A stretch of DNA of 64,000 nucleotides from UBA1672 sp050633285 (GCA_050633285.1 JBOEGG010000005.1:248001-312000), one strand, 5' to 3'; counted from the first letter of the stretch, positions 1-8,401 are shown. A program made the numbers and translations. The notes: a model not told the origin generated them from the sequence alone.

Positions 1-26
1 TAGATTATATTTTATCACCAGCTGGA

Positions 27-1496
27 ATGTCCACCAAGGCAAAAGCTTTTTCGGCTTTTTCCTTGGTCATATTAGCAGACTTCTTATTTTACGGTCATGC
101 CATGGGGTGGACTGCTGGTTTATTTGGTATTGTACTCGTTGCTATATTTGCACTTCACAATATGACATTTATTAAATCTCGTATGGGGGTGGTAATAACT
201 TTTCTTACACTTGGGCAATGTATTCTACAAATAGAAAAACAAAGCTTGTTATCATTTTTACTGATGGTGCTAGGGCTTATCAGCCTATCATTGATGAAAC
301 GAGATGACTGGAAGAGTGATGCGTTTACATGGGTAAAGCTGTGCCTGTCATTTTGTTTACGTTTTATGAGGCCATTGAACAGATTTACTATGGCTTATCA
401 ACGTATTTTGAGCCAATACACAACATCAAGTGTAATTCTAACTGCCATACGAGGTTGGTTCTTACCGTTAATTTTCTCTTTGGTGTTTCTCTATTTATTT
501 TCAAACGCCAACCCAATCATGATGAATTGGTTTGACGGAATTGATTTATTCTGGCTCTTCTCAGGATTATCAGCATGGCGCGTTGCGTTCTGGCTCATAA
601 TGACATCGATAACATTTGCAATCATTAGACCAAGGCTTAAGTCACGGGTAAAATGTGCTAAGTCTCCTATTTATTATAAAAAAGAGAAAAGCATGGGGTT
701 TATGGAATGGGCATTTTCAAAGGATGCTGTTTTCCGTTCTCTCATCATCTTTAATCTAATGTTTGCATTTCAAACAGTAATGGACATGAACTATTTATGG
801 GCAGGTAGTGCTTTACCAGAAGGTATTTCATATGCAAAATATGCGCATAAAGGAGCGTACCCTTTAATTGTTACCGCTTTATTGGCCGGCTTGTTTGTAC
901 TTATTACACAAGGTTCAAAAAAAGAAGTTTCTGCATCAAAATCTATTATTCAACTAACATATCTTTGGATTTCTCAGAATGTATTACTCGTCCTTTCCTC
1001 GATCTACCGTACATCCTTATATGTTGAGATTTACGCTTTAACGTATTGGCGGGTGGCTGCTTTTATTTGGATGGGACTTGTCGCTTTTGGGCTTATTTGG
1101 ATTATCGCGCGCGGGTTTATGGGCAAGTCAAATACGTGGTTGATTAACGCAAATGTAATTACGTTGTTAACTGTTTTATATGTAACGAGCTTTGTGAATA
1201 TTGGAGGTGTAATTGCACATTATAACATAGAGCATTCACGTGAGGTATCAGGCAAAGGTGTTAATCTAGATACGCGTTATTTGGAAAGAATTGGCTATAC
1301 TTCAATTCCTTATTTAATTGAGTTTTCGAAAGAGCATAAGATTCATGACCGTATCTTGTATATAGAAAGCGAAGAAGAAAAATACGATACTATTACTGAA
1401 ATGAAACTTGAATTAATGAGAGACATGGACGATTGGCGGCGTTGGACGTATAGTGAATACCGCCTGATAAAGACGATTGAAAGCAAGCAAAAATGA
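27..1496 (+). CDS. DUF4173-type multi-pass membrane protein
   Basis: Integral membrane protein of about 489 residues with roughly ten hydrophobic segments. The C-terminal half carries the signature of the DUF4173 family: 'DMNYLWAGSALP' followed by 'YAHKGAYPLIVTALLAG', then the conserved 'YLWISQNVLLVLSSI' and 'SLYVEIYALTYWR' stretches. The family's function is unknown. In alphaproteobacteria it often sits beside a two-component system, as here: its stop overlaps the response-regulator start by four bases, so the genes are cotranscribed. No in-frame stop lies between the window edge and the ATG at 27, and no clear ribosome site precedes that ATG. The true start may therefore lie upstream, outside the window. 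A role in envelope sensing with the kinase is inference only. Confidence 0.8.
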   Translation: MSTKAKAFSAFSLVILADFLFYGHAMGWTAGLFGIVLVAIFALHNMTFIKSRMGVVITFLTLGQCILQIEKQSLLSFLLMVLGLISLSLMKRDDWKSDAFTWVKLCLSFCLRFMRPLNRFTMAYQRILSQYTTSSVILTAIRGWFLPLIFSLVFLYLFSNANPIMMNWFDGIDLFWLFSGLSAWRVAFWLIMTSITFAIIRPRLKSRVKCAKSPIYYKKEKSMGFMEWAFSKDAVFRSLIIFNLMFAFQTVMDMNYLWAGSALPEGISYAKYAHKGAYPLIVTALLAGLFVLITQGSKKEVSASKSIIQLTYLWISQNVLLVLSSIYRTSLYVEIYALTYWRVAAFIWMGLVAFGLIWIIARGFMGKSNTWLINANVITLLTVLYVTSFVNIGGVIAHYNIEHSREVSGKGVNLDTRYLERIGYTSIPYLIEFSKEHKIHDRILYIESEEEKYDTITEMKLELMRDMDDWRRWTYSEYRLIKTIESKQK

Positions 1497-2182
1497 GTAA
1501 AACCATACTAGTTGTCGATGATGACCCGCATATCAGAGAAGTCGTTACATTCGCCCTTGAAAAGGCTGGTATGGGATTTTTTGAAGCATCGCACGGTCAA
1601 GAAGGTCTTTGTGAATTTGGTAAACAAAAACCAGATATGATTATCTTAGATATCAATATGCCTGAGATGGATGGTTTAGATGTATGCAAGGAAGTACGAA
1701 AAATATCTGATGTGCCCGTTCTGTTTTTATCATCCAGAGATGATGAAATAGATCGTATTTTAGGGCTTGAGTTAGGAGCGGATGATTATCTAACAAAACC
1801 TTTTAGCCCTCGTGAGCTGGTTGCACGTGTAAAGGCCATATTAAAGCGCTCATACCCATCGGTTGAGAAACTAGCGGATAAAAGTGAAGCCTGTACTGTC
1901 GGGTTGCTAGTAATCGAACCTGAAAAACACAGGGTATACTGGGATAAAAAGGAGGTTTGTTTAACAGCTACTGAGTTCTCAATATTACATGGAATGATAC
2001 AACACCCGGAGCGTGTTTTCGATAGAGATCAAATCATGTCTATGGCGTATGATATGAACATTAACGTTAGTGATCGAACAATAGACAGTCACATAAGACA
2101 TATGCGCCAAAAGTTTTCAGGTGTTAGCTGTGATAATATTATTCAAACGGTTCATGGTGTGGGGTACAAATTAACGCCATGA
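1493..2182 (+). CDS. OmpR/PhoB-family response regulator
   Basis: Cytoplasmic transcription factor of 229 residues. Residues 1-120 form a receiver domain with the acidic pocket Asp9-Asp10-Asp11, phosphoacceptor Asp53 ('MIILDINMP') and conserved Lys102 ('DDYLTKP'). Residues 130-229 form a winged-helix Trans_reg_C domain ending in 'RTIDSHIRHMRQKF' and 'QTVHGVGYKL', typical of the OmpR family. It starts four bases inside the DUF4173 gene and its stop overlaps the kinase start (ATGA), so all three are translationally coupled. The family acts as phosphorylation-dependent dimeric DNA-binding regulators. The target genes cannot be read from sequence. CreB/ChvI-like is the nearest general comparison, but I would not assign a name. 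Confidence 0.93.
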   Translation: MSKTILVVDDDPHIREVVTFALEKAGMGFFEASHGQEGLCEFGKQKPDMIILDINMPEMDGLDVCKEVRKISDVPVLFLSSRDDEIDRILGLELGADDYLTKPFSPRELVARVKAILKRSYPSVEKLADKSEACTVGLLVIEPEKHRVYWDKKEVCLTATEFSILHGMIQHPERVFDRDQIMSMAYDMNINVSDRTIDSHIRHMRQKFSGVSCDNIIQTVHGVGYKLTP

Positions 2183-3774
2183 TAAAAACTAAAGCTAAAT
2201 TTAGGCTTAGAAGTATTCTACTCGTCGTAAACTTAACCGTTCTGCTTTTACCGCTTGTTGGTCTTTTTTTCTTTCGCTTTTATGAAAATGTCCTTGTTCA
2301 GCAGACAGAAAGTGAACTTATTTCACAAGGCGCTGTTATTGCTGCAATCTATAAAAGTGAGATAAAAGGCGGTATTGTTCCAAATCAAAGTTATGGAGTG
2401 CTTGCCGACCCTGAGAGCCTAAATGATATTGATGACTACTATACCCCAATAAAGCCACAGATAGATTTTTCTACTACTCAATTGCTTCCATCACGTCCAG
2501 ATGGGGTTGTAAGCGCGCACACCAAAATCGTCGAAACGAATATGAAGGCTGTATTATCGCCGATTTTAGAAGACGCAAAAAGAACGACATTATCAGGCGT
2601 TAGAGTTCTCAATTATCAAGGTGTTGTTGTTGCAGGGCGTTCGGATATAGGCGTTGATTTCTCAGATATATATGAAGTTAAAAAAGCCTTGTCAGGTTAT
2701 TACACGAGTGTTATACGCCAGAGGGTTTCAGATAACGCACCGCCTGCAATGGCATCTATTAGCCGTGGTACAGGGATTAGATTATTTGTGGCCTTTCCAA
2801 TTATTGAGGATGATCGTGTTTGGGGCGTTGTTTATTTATCCAGAACACCTCAAAACATATTAAAACACCTACACGCAGAGAAAGAGAAGGTCATCATAGC
2901 AGGCTTAACGCTATTAGCTTTAACACTCCTTATCGCATTACTCACTTCATATACGATTTCTAAACCCATTCATCGTCTAATTAGAAGAACGAAAGAGTTC
3001 TCTGAGGGTAACAAAGATGCTTTAAGACAAGGACGTGTATCCGATGTTCAAGAAATTGAGTGGCTTTCGCAGAGCTTCTCGAACATGGCTAAATCATTGG
3101 ATGATAGATCGAAATATATAAAAGATTTTGCTATGCATGTATCACATGAATTTAAAACACCAATGACATCCATACAGGGCTCAGCCGAACTTTTACTTGA
3201 ACATCTTGATGATATGGAAGAAGAGAAAAAACGTAAATTTCTATCTAATATCATCACTGACAGTGACCGCTTAAAGCGCCTTGTAAAACGATTGCTAGAT
3301 TTGGCAAAGGCCGATAATGTTCAGGCAACACAAGAGACAAGCTCTATCAATCAGATTCTTGAAGCCTTAAAAGGTCGATATAAAGATTTGGGGTTAATAC
3401 TGCAATTTGACCTGAATGATGAATATGTACATAGGATTAGCCGTGAACATCTTGAAACTATTTTCTCGAACCTATGTGATAACGCATTACAGCATGGCGC
3501 TAGTAACATGAGTATTGATGCCAAAGAAAGTAATTGCCGTATATTACTGGTGATTTGCGATGATGGAACCGGAATTTCAAATGCAAATTTAAATAATATT
3601 TTCACTCCATTTTTTACAACAAGAAGGCAAGATGGAGGAACAGGCTTAGGTCTTGGCATTGTTCAGTCACTTTTGCATGCACATGATGCTGATATTAAGG
3701 TTACCCCAAATGAAAAAGGTGCATGCTTTAAAATAAATTTCTTTAATGGGAAATCTTACAAAAACCTGAGTTAA
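2179..3774 (+). CDS. Membrane sensor histidine kinase
   Basis: Sensor kinase of 531 residues, partner of the preceding regulator. A membrane segment at about residues 10-30 is followed by a periplasmic sensor region (about 31-235) that begins with 'SELISQGAVIAAIYKSEI', as in ChvG/CreC-like sensors. A second membrane segment (about 236-258) and a HAMP linker follow. The HisKA box 'HVSHEFKTPMTSI' places the phosphorylated His at residue 323. The ATPase domain shows the N box ('NLCDNALQHG'), G1 ('DDGTGI') and G2 ('GGTGLGLGI'). It therefore looks catalytically complete. It is the last gene of the three-gene operon, and seven bases downstream begins the recombinase remnant that marks the left edge of the island. 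The signal sensed is unknown. Confidence 0.92.
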   Translation: MIKTKAKFRLRSILLVVNLTVLLLPLVGLFFFRFYENVLVQQTESELISQGAVIAAIYKSEIKGGIVPNQSYGVLADPESLNDIDDYYTPIKPQIDFSTTQLLPSRPDGVVSAHTKIVETNMKAVLSPILEDAKRTTLSGVRVLNYQGVVVAGRSDIGVDFSDIYEVKKALSGYYTSVIRQRVSDNAPPAMASISRGTGIRLFVAFPIIEDDRVWGVVYLSRTPQNILKHLHAEKEKVIIAGLTLLALTLLIALLTSYTISKPIHRLIRRTKEFSEGNKDALRQGRVSDVQEIEWLSQSFSNMAKSLDDRSKYIKDFAMHVSHEFKTPMTSIQGSAELLLEHLDDMEEEKKRKFLSNIITDSDRLKRLVKRLLDLAKADNVQATQETSSINQILEALKGRYKDLGLILQFDLNDEYVHRISREHLETIFSNLCDNALQHGASNMSIDAKESNCRILLVICDDGTGISNANLNNIFTPFFTTRRQDGGTGLGLGIVQSLLHAHDADIKVTPNEKGACFKINFFNGKSYKNLS

Positions 3775-3780
3775 GTCGTT

Positions 3781-4047
3781 TTGCAATATGTGTGTATATT
3801 ACCCTACTTGGTAAGGGAGATGATGCTCAGAATGGCATTCACAGACAAAATATCCTATGACAGAAATCAAGGTTTTAGAACCGCCGCTTTCGCGCAGCCA
3901 TTCTTGGCTTTAGAGGGTTTTAAACATGGAAAGTATGAAATGGTGGAAATCGATGGATTCACATCGAACCATTTATTTGAAACTTTAGAGGCATGGGAAG
4001 TGTGTTTGCAAGGCTTGAATTTCCGCCTTCCTGAACTTAAACTTTAA
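3781..4047 (+). pseudogene. Decayed C-terminal end of a serine recombinase
   Basis: An 88-codon open frame whose residues 14-48 match the extreme C-terminus of the complete recombinase at 8732-10327. It has 'LRMAFTDKISYDRNQGFRT' where the full gene has 'LKLAFTQKLPYDKKHGFRT', and both continue with a run of A-QPF and end at a Met-Val dipeptide. The resolvase, recombinase and zinc-ribbon domains are all missing, so this is a remnant, not a working gene. The two copies are clearly diverged and came from different elements. The homology ends at 'aaatggtgg' (3938-3946). In the intact copy the same string is the CCA end of the tRNA-Leu gene. The remaining codons match nothing I recognise. Confidence 0.7.
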
Positions 4048-4058
4048 ATTCAGCTATT

Positions 4059-6749
4059 TTAAGGTGATACAATTGCCATATTTTTTTCTGGCATACGGAT
4101 AAAAGAGTCTTGCTGCTCAATTTTCAGGCGCTGAGCCATTTCTTCCCGTAGTGCCTCTTGTTCTAATTTGCGTTTTTCTTGCTCTAAGTCATGCTCAACC
4201 TGAGCGAATTCAGATGGAAATCGTGCTTGAACAAGCCCCGCAACATTTTGCAAATTTTGATTACTCGGAGATTCTTCTAATTGCTTAAAAACATTCCTCA
4301 TATCCTGCAATTGATGCTCATCATTTTGAATATTCGCGCGCATATTCGCCATTGGAATTGCCATTTCAATATATTCAGAAGATCGCTCGATTTTCTCAAT
4401 ATCACTTTCAGAGGTATCATAATCAAAATTATATTTTGCACGGCCACCATCAAAAATATCAGTAACGTAAGAACGCATCACATCTGGCTGAGCATATAAA
4501 TTAGCGCGCGCCTCTGCTAAAGCTGGGGCATACTCCATGATTGTCTTATATTCTGGATTTTCACTATATTCGTGCTTCAATGTGTCCTTTGCACCAAAAT
4601 ACTTTTTAATCCGCGGATCAATATCACGATCATTATATGCTCTTGTCGTGTTTATAATCTCCAATAGCTGCTCCTTAGGAAGAAGCTTTAATAATTCGTC
4701 ACCCGTTTCAGGGTCAGATAACATGGATACAGTTTTATTTTTCAAATTCGAAAATGCTCGACCTTCATTTATTGCCACTTCGCGTCGGTCTGGTGCCGTT
4801 GCATCATAAGCCATCAACCCAACCAAAGTTGATACTTCACCACCATTATAGGCGACACTCATGATACGCTCTCCTGAGCGCATTCTATTAGCATTATCTA
4901 GATCAGCCTCCGCAATATTATACTTCGTTTTTAAGGCATATATCGGCAATAGTGAAGGGTGTGCATACGCCGGATCATCTGGAAGATTATCCCAAAACCC
5001 TTGCATCATTTCGCCTTTCATGGATGTTCCCGTAATCATTGCCGGGCTTAGACGTTCGTGAACGTCTTGAGACAACCGATGTTTATTCGAAAACTCTTCA
5101 AATTTATTATATGCTACCCTCTCAACAATCACCGTCGTCAAAATTGCAGCTGGCGTGACATCAAGCGTCTGAGCTTCGAGCAGTGGTGCAACCTCTTCCA
5201 TAAGTTCTTTATACTCTTGATGCTGCTCGGGAGTTAATTTCCCCTCTTTGGTTAAATCATCCGCGTCTTCAATCATTGCCGCATTCACTGTTTTAGTAAG
5301 TGCGAACGAGCCACCAACAACCAAAACCCCTAAACCAAATTTTTGGAATCCTTTGAGTGTTACGCTCGCCTTTTTAAGCCAACCAAGGGTGTCATCAACG
5401 AACCGTAAGCCTTGCTGTGTCTTTCCCGCATTTTCTGCGGCATCTGCTACTCCGACCACTTGCTCCTTTATTTTAGGGGCAAGAGACTCCAAATGCTCTT
5501 TGTACATACGCAGACCGACTTTGGCATCGTCACCGCTCATCATTTCGCGAATGTGTTCCGTTTCCCTATAGAAACGAGCGGCCTCCGGTTGTTGTTTCGC
5601 AAGATCATCTATATCCGCAACAGAAGGTCTATATTTGAAAATGTTGAACTCTTCTTCACTCATCCCCAGAACGTTGCGCGCCGCCGCATCACCACTTCCT
5701 CCAAATGGAAGTTTAGAGCTAATCGGTAGATCATTATGTTTTAAATTATTCATGTATGTGCGCAAATCTGCACCATGCGGAAACGTCTGGTTGCTTTCAG
5801 CCTTGTAAAGATCGGCCAAAGCGTCATAGCCCCCACTTTGAACCACATGAAGGTTAGGGTTTCTAACATCATCCACAAACCCATCTTCAAATTTTGAAGT
5901 CAAGAAACTGTCCATATATATGCCTCGATGCTGTGCGTCGAACCCAGAAAAGTCATGTGTCATAACTTCACCGCCTTTAAGCTCAACCACTTTTGCGCTC
6001 TCGTGATCGGCAAAGAACATATGGTTGGGGCGCCCCCTCGTATCAAGCCCAGCAATAAAACCCGCGCCATTTTCTAGCACCGGGCGTGCTTTATTTATTT
6101 CGGGAACTGTATGGGTGTAGGCCTTGCTTAGCCCTTCTCTGTTATTTAATGCACCCGGCTCACGACCTGGTCGATTTGGGTTGTCTAAGGCGTCACGAAA
6201 ATCTTTTCCGGATAGATTAAGACTGTTTTGATTTCTGTAATAGCGCTGTGGATCTGATTTAATGTCATTCACAAACTCTTCCAGCGTCGTACGCGCAGCA
6301 TCTGGCGTATCTACGTTGCTGAACTCATGGAATTGCGCGCGACGTGAAGCCGCCTCCTGAGCCACCTCTAGCTTATCTTGATAACCTTGTGCGGTGTTCG
6401 CATAGCGAAATCCTGACCCAAAATCCATCCCCCCATCAAACGGGTTATACGGTACCATGACATTGTCACGTACATTGTAAAGCACAACGCCACCGGTTTC
6501 CGGATCACGAAACCCAATGGTCTTTGGATCATCCACCATTTTATTAAGATAGTCTAAAGCATCATCCGGAGTTTCAATCCCTAAATCCGGGCCAAGGCGG
6601 CTCCCATTATTATCATATTCAGCACGAAAAGCATTGAGGCCTTTCATGGAAAGCTTCGTATCACCACCCCTAATATGTTTATCATCAAGATGGCCACGTG
6701 ATATAAATTGGTTGAATAATTCAACGCTCAGCTCATGGAGTGCAGCCAT
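4059..6749 (-). CDS. Large island-encoded protein of unknown function
   Basis: Unrecognised 896-residue protein, the largest gene of the tRNA-Leu island. There is no N-terminal signal peptide. The one clearly hydrophobic stretch is near residues 470-490 ('FGLGVLVVGGSFALTKT'), directly after a charged helical region. The C-terminal 120 residues are strongly charged and glutamine-rich ('LEQEKRKLEQEALREEMAQR'), probably coiled coil. The N-terminal third is rich in Asn, Asp and Gly with 'FRDPETGGVVLYNVRDN', which looks like a globular beta domain. It overlaps the end of the upstream 146-residue gene by 17 bases, so the two are coupled. Placement beside a recombinase and the size suggest accessory cargo, possibly a delivered effector with a small partner. 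That is speculation, as no catalytic motif was recognised. Confidence 0.75.
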   Translation of the reverse strand: MAALHELSVELFNQFISRGHLDDKHIRGGDTKLSMKGLNAFRAEYDNNGSRLGPDLGIETPDDALDYLNKMVDDPKTIGFRDPETGGVVLYNVRDNVMVPYNPFDGGMDFGSGFRYANTAQGYQDKLEVAQEAASRRAQFHEFSNVDTPDAARTTLEEFVNDIKSDPQRYYRNQNSLNLSGKDFRDALDNPNRPGREPGALNNREGLSKAYTHTVPEINKARPVLENGAGFIAGLDTRGRPNHMFFADHESAKVVELKGGEVMTHDFSGFDAQHRGIYMDSFLTSKFEDGFVDDVRNPNLHVVQSGGYDALADLYKAESNQTFPHGADLRTYMNNLKHNDLPISSKLPFGGSGDAAARNVLGMSEEEFNIFKYRPSVADIDDLAKQQPEAARFYRETEHIREMMSGDDAKVGLRMYKEHLESLAPKIKEQVVGVADAAENAGKTQQGLRFVDDTLGWLKKASVTLKGFQKFGLGVLVVGGSFALTKTVNAAMIEDADDLTKEGKLTPEQHQEYKELMEEVAPLLEAQTLDVTPAAILTTVIVERVAYNKFEEFSNKHRLSQDVHERLSPAMITGTSMKGEMMQGFWDNLPDDPAYAHPSLLPIYALKTKYNIAEADLDNANRMRSGERIMSVAYNGGEVSTLVGLMAYDATAPDRREVAINEGRAFSNLKNKTVSMLSDPETGDELLKLLPKEQLLEIINTTRAYNDRDIDPRIKKYFGAKDTLKHEYSENPEYKTIMEYAPALAEARANLYAQPDVMRSYVTDIFDGGRAKYNFDYDTSESDIEKIERSSEYIEMAIPMANMRANIQNDEHQLQDMRNVFKQLEESPSNQNLQNVAGLVQARFPSEFAQVEHDLEQEKRKLEQEALREEMAQRLKIEQQDSFIRMPEKNMAIVSP

Positions 6750-7161
6750 CTATCTTACTCTCCCCTCTCGTTTGATGAAAATTATGAAACACGCTGGGCC
6801 ATATTCTCATGTCTTTGTGCATTTCACGAAACTTCTCAACATCAAAACCATTCTCAGACACTGAATAATCTTGATCAAGGTCAGGAAGCCTGCGGATAAA
6901 TGCGCCCAAATTCACCTGCAGGGTCTTAAACTCCGTCGGATGATCCATTTGCTCTCGCAGATGCTGTATGCCGTTTGCGAACCAATCAAGCCCATCATCC
7001 TCTTGCCACCTCTCCCTATCGCTCAGAATAAGCAGATCATGCATAAACTTCTTTTCTTCGGGCGTCGTACTCACCGTCACTTCATAGGAATGCATCGAGT
7101 CGCCTTTATAGTCCTTATCCGCAAGTTCTATTGGCGTATCCGATATGTGTTTAATTTTCAT
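6733..7161 (-). CDS. Small acidic partner of the large island protein, unknown
   Basis: Unrecognised soluble protein of about 142 residues, starting 'MKIKHISDTPIELADKDYKG'. An alternative start lies four codons upstream at 7173. It is acidic overall, has no membrane segment and no signal peptide, and contains 'ERWQEDDGLDWFANGIQHL' and 'NLGAFIRRLPDLDQDYS'. Its 3' end overlaps the start of the 896-residue gene by 17 bases, a layout typical of coupled two-gene units. By position it could be a chaperone, adaptor or antidote for the large protein, but nothing in the sequence shows this. Upstream lies a gap of more than 500 bases without a convincing gene, so any promoter for the pair is probably just above 7173. 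Confidence 0.65.
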   Translation of the reverse strand: MKIKHISDTPIELADKDYKGDSMHSYEVTVSTTPEEKKFMHDLLILSDRERWQEDDGLDWFANGIQHLREQMDHPTEFKTLQVNLGAFIRRLPDLDQDYSVSENGFDVEKFREMHKDMRIWPSVFHNFHQTRGESKIDGCTP

Positions 7162-7173
7162 GATTCTTCTCAT

Positions 7174-7740
7174 TCTGTTTTAATGTGCTTTACAATATCA
7201 AATTGCAAAATCTTTAGCAATTTTTTCATCTCCCTATAGTTGCGCTGTTGAGTGGCTTTTAATTAAGACGCGCAAATCTGCAAAAAACGGGTGCCTGCAC
7301 CCATGCCCTTTGGCGAAGACGGGGTGTGCGAGCGGCGTAAAAAATCGATGAGGTTGGTGCGGGCGCAGCGTAGCGAGCCGCGGCCTTGTTCTATTTTTTA
7401 CGAAGTGCGCTGAGGGCGCGTGCCCTAAGATTGTTTCTGTAAGAAAAAATATCGCGCATCCAATCGGCGAACGGTTGGTTTTCATGACATGGTTGATGGG
7501 TTTAAAGGGAGAGTAACATCTCCCTTTGTCGATGGGGTATGGGGAGAGCGAAGTCTTCCCCGAGAATGTTTAAAACGGCGAGACGGTTTTGATGGTGCGG
7601 GGCGCGCCACAGGCCAGAGGGATGCAACGGGAGAGCGCAGCATCTCCCTTGCCACGCGTTTTGGACGTAGTACAAAACACAGCTTGCGGAACGGATTAAA
7701 CCCTAAATCAGGCTCAAAACCAAAATCGGGAAGAAATGAA
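7174..7740. other. Gene-poor, hairpin-rich gap inside the island
   Basis: About 570 bases without a gene I can support. The stretch is visibly more GC-rich than its surroundings and contains short low-quality open frames on both strands (7234-7485 minus, 7489-7803 plus). Their translations are Arg/Pro-rich and resemble nothing known. It also holds three related short palindromes built on gggagag...tctccc and a GC-rich motif 'gcgcagcgtagcgagccg' near 7364. It reads like accumulated repeat or regulatory DNA between the minus-strand cargo genes and the plus-strand integration module. Confidence 0.5.
7504..7648. repeat. Cluster of three related gggagag/tctccc palindromes
   Basis: Three hairpins lie within 145 bases. 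The first has a perfect 9-bp stem, aaagggaga (7504-7512) and tctcccttt (7519-7527), around a 6-base loop. The second, ggggagagcgaagtcttcccc (7541-7561), has a 5-bp GC stem extended by a wobble pair. The third has gggaga (7629-7634) paired with tctccc (7643-7648) around an 8-base loop. The shared core and similar loops (agcgaag, agcgcag) suggest copies of one small dispersed palindromic element. None is followed by a T-run, so they are poor candidates for intrinsic terminators. Confidence 0.55.
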
Positions 7741-7854
7741 TTAGCCCCAAATCATCCAACAAAATATCAGCCCAGCAATAAAACCAACTATAGCGCCGCT
7801 TAAGCCAACCAGCATATAAGCAATCACAAATGCAGAACGATCATCATCATCCAT
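7741..7854 (-). CDS. 37-residue single-pass membrane peptide
   Basis: A short gene reading MDDDDRSAF followed by a continuous hydrophobic segment (VIAYMLVGLSGAIVGFIAGL) and ending in 'FCWMIWG'. The acidic N-terminus and one Gly-rich membrane helix fit a small membrane protein. A plausible ribosome site (gaggtagga on the minus strand) lies about ten bases before the ATG. It stands alone between the hairpin cluster and the divergent XRE regulator. Small toxins of type I systems have a similar size and layout, but there is no positively charged C-terminal tail, so that comparison is weak. Function is unknown, and chance is not excluded at this length. Confidence 0.5.
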   Translation of the reverse strand: MDDDDRSAFVIAYMLVGLSGAIVGFIAGLIFCWMIWG

Positions 7855-8038
7855 TGTCGTAAATTCCTACCTCTTGGGTTTAAGAAATGGGCACAGCCTC
7901 CAAAGTGTGGGAATGAGAGACTGCACCCACATCACAACAATGTAACAAATAGCTAGCAATTTGTTACATGTAATAAATATCCCCCTAGTGATAAAAATAC
8001 AAGAACTATTTATCGCATAACATACAGGCGGGTATCCC

Positions 8039-8302
8039 TTGTCACTTGAAGAAAAAATTGCAAACATCGTTAAGGCCTTGCGAAAAGAACACGGCATCAC
8101 ACAAGAGGAATTGGCTTATCGCGCTGAACTCAGTATTGACGCCTTACGTAAGCTGGAGAGCGGTAAGCATCTTTCACGAATCGACACTATTTTTAAGCTT
8201 ACCAAGGCCTTTGGGAACAACCCTGAATCGATATATGTGCCACTTTGGACATATTGGAGTGAAAGCCAAGCCAACAGTGATGACGTGTCAAAAAAGGAAT
8301 AA
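8039..8302 (+). CDS. XRE-family helix-turn-helix regulator
   Basis: Small DNA-binding protein of 87 residues. An HTH_3 domain spans about residues 8-64 ('LRKEHGITQEELAYRAELSIDALRKLESGKHL' region), with the classic Q-E-E-L-A first helix and the S-I-D-A-L-R-K-L-E recognition helix. The start is TTG at 8039, and no in-frame ATG precedes the HTH domain. It lies upstream of the recombinase module in the same direction, with an intrinsic terminator between them. A role as the island's repressor, acting on its own promoter or on recombinase expression, would be typical of such elements but is inferred from position only. The inverted repeat aaaacac/gtgtttt at 8376-8397 is a candidate operator. Confidence 0.88.
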   Translation: MSLEEKIANIVKALRKEHGITQEELAYRAELSIDALRKLESGKHLSRIDTIFKLTKAFGNNPESIYVPLWTYWSESQANSDDVSKKE

Positions 8303-8375
8303 ATTCATATTTCAGTAGTAAATCTTTCCTGTTTATGATAGGGTTTCTGTCTTCAACACATTATTCAAAATCATG

Positions 8376-8397
8376 AAAACACAATAATTCGTGTTTT
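8376..8397. promoter_or_regulatory. Inverted repeat, candidate operator
   Basis: The 7-bp inverted repeat aaaacac (8376-8382) and gtgtttt (8391-8397) is separated by eight bases. It lies just after the XRE regulator gene and before its terminator, upstream of the recombinase module. Its size and symmetry suit an XRE-dimer site or a short hairpin. No direct evidence distinguishes these. Confidence 0.3.
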
Positions 8398-8401
8398 GTG
8401 C

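Noticed and set aside
3941..4030. Possible decayed tRNA on the minus strand
   Set aside because: There is a CCA-like end and a 6-7 bp acceptor match about 84 bases apart, but no D-arm, anticodon arm or canonical T-loop. Kept only as a hint under the remnant finding.
5248..5729. Several long open frames antisense to the 896-residue gene
   Set aside because: They arise from the composition of the large gene, contain no motif, and the minus-strand frame is continuous for 2.7 kb.
7234..7485. Open frame on the minus strand in the island gap
   Set aside because: Arg/Pro/His-rich translation, no ribosome site, no recognisable motif. It overlaps the GC-rich repeat region and is most likely chance.
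7489..7803. Open frame on the plus strand covering the palindrome cluster
   Set aside because: The codons are made of the repeats themselves, the composition is biased, and it overlaps the better-supported 37-codon membrane peptide gene on the other strand.
7867..8100. Open frame antisense to the XRE regulator
   Set aside because: It overlaps the 5' part and the promoter region of a well-supported regulator gene and has no recognisable protein feature.
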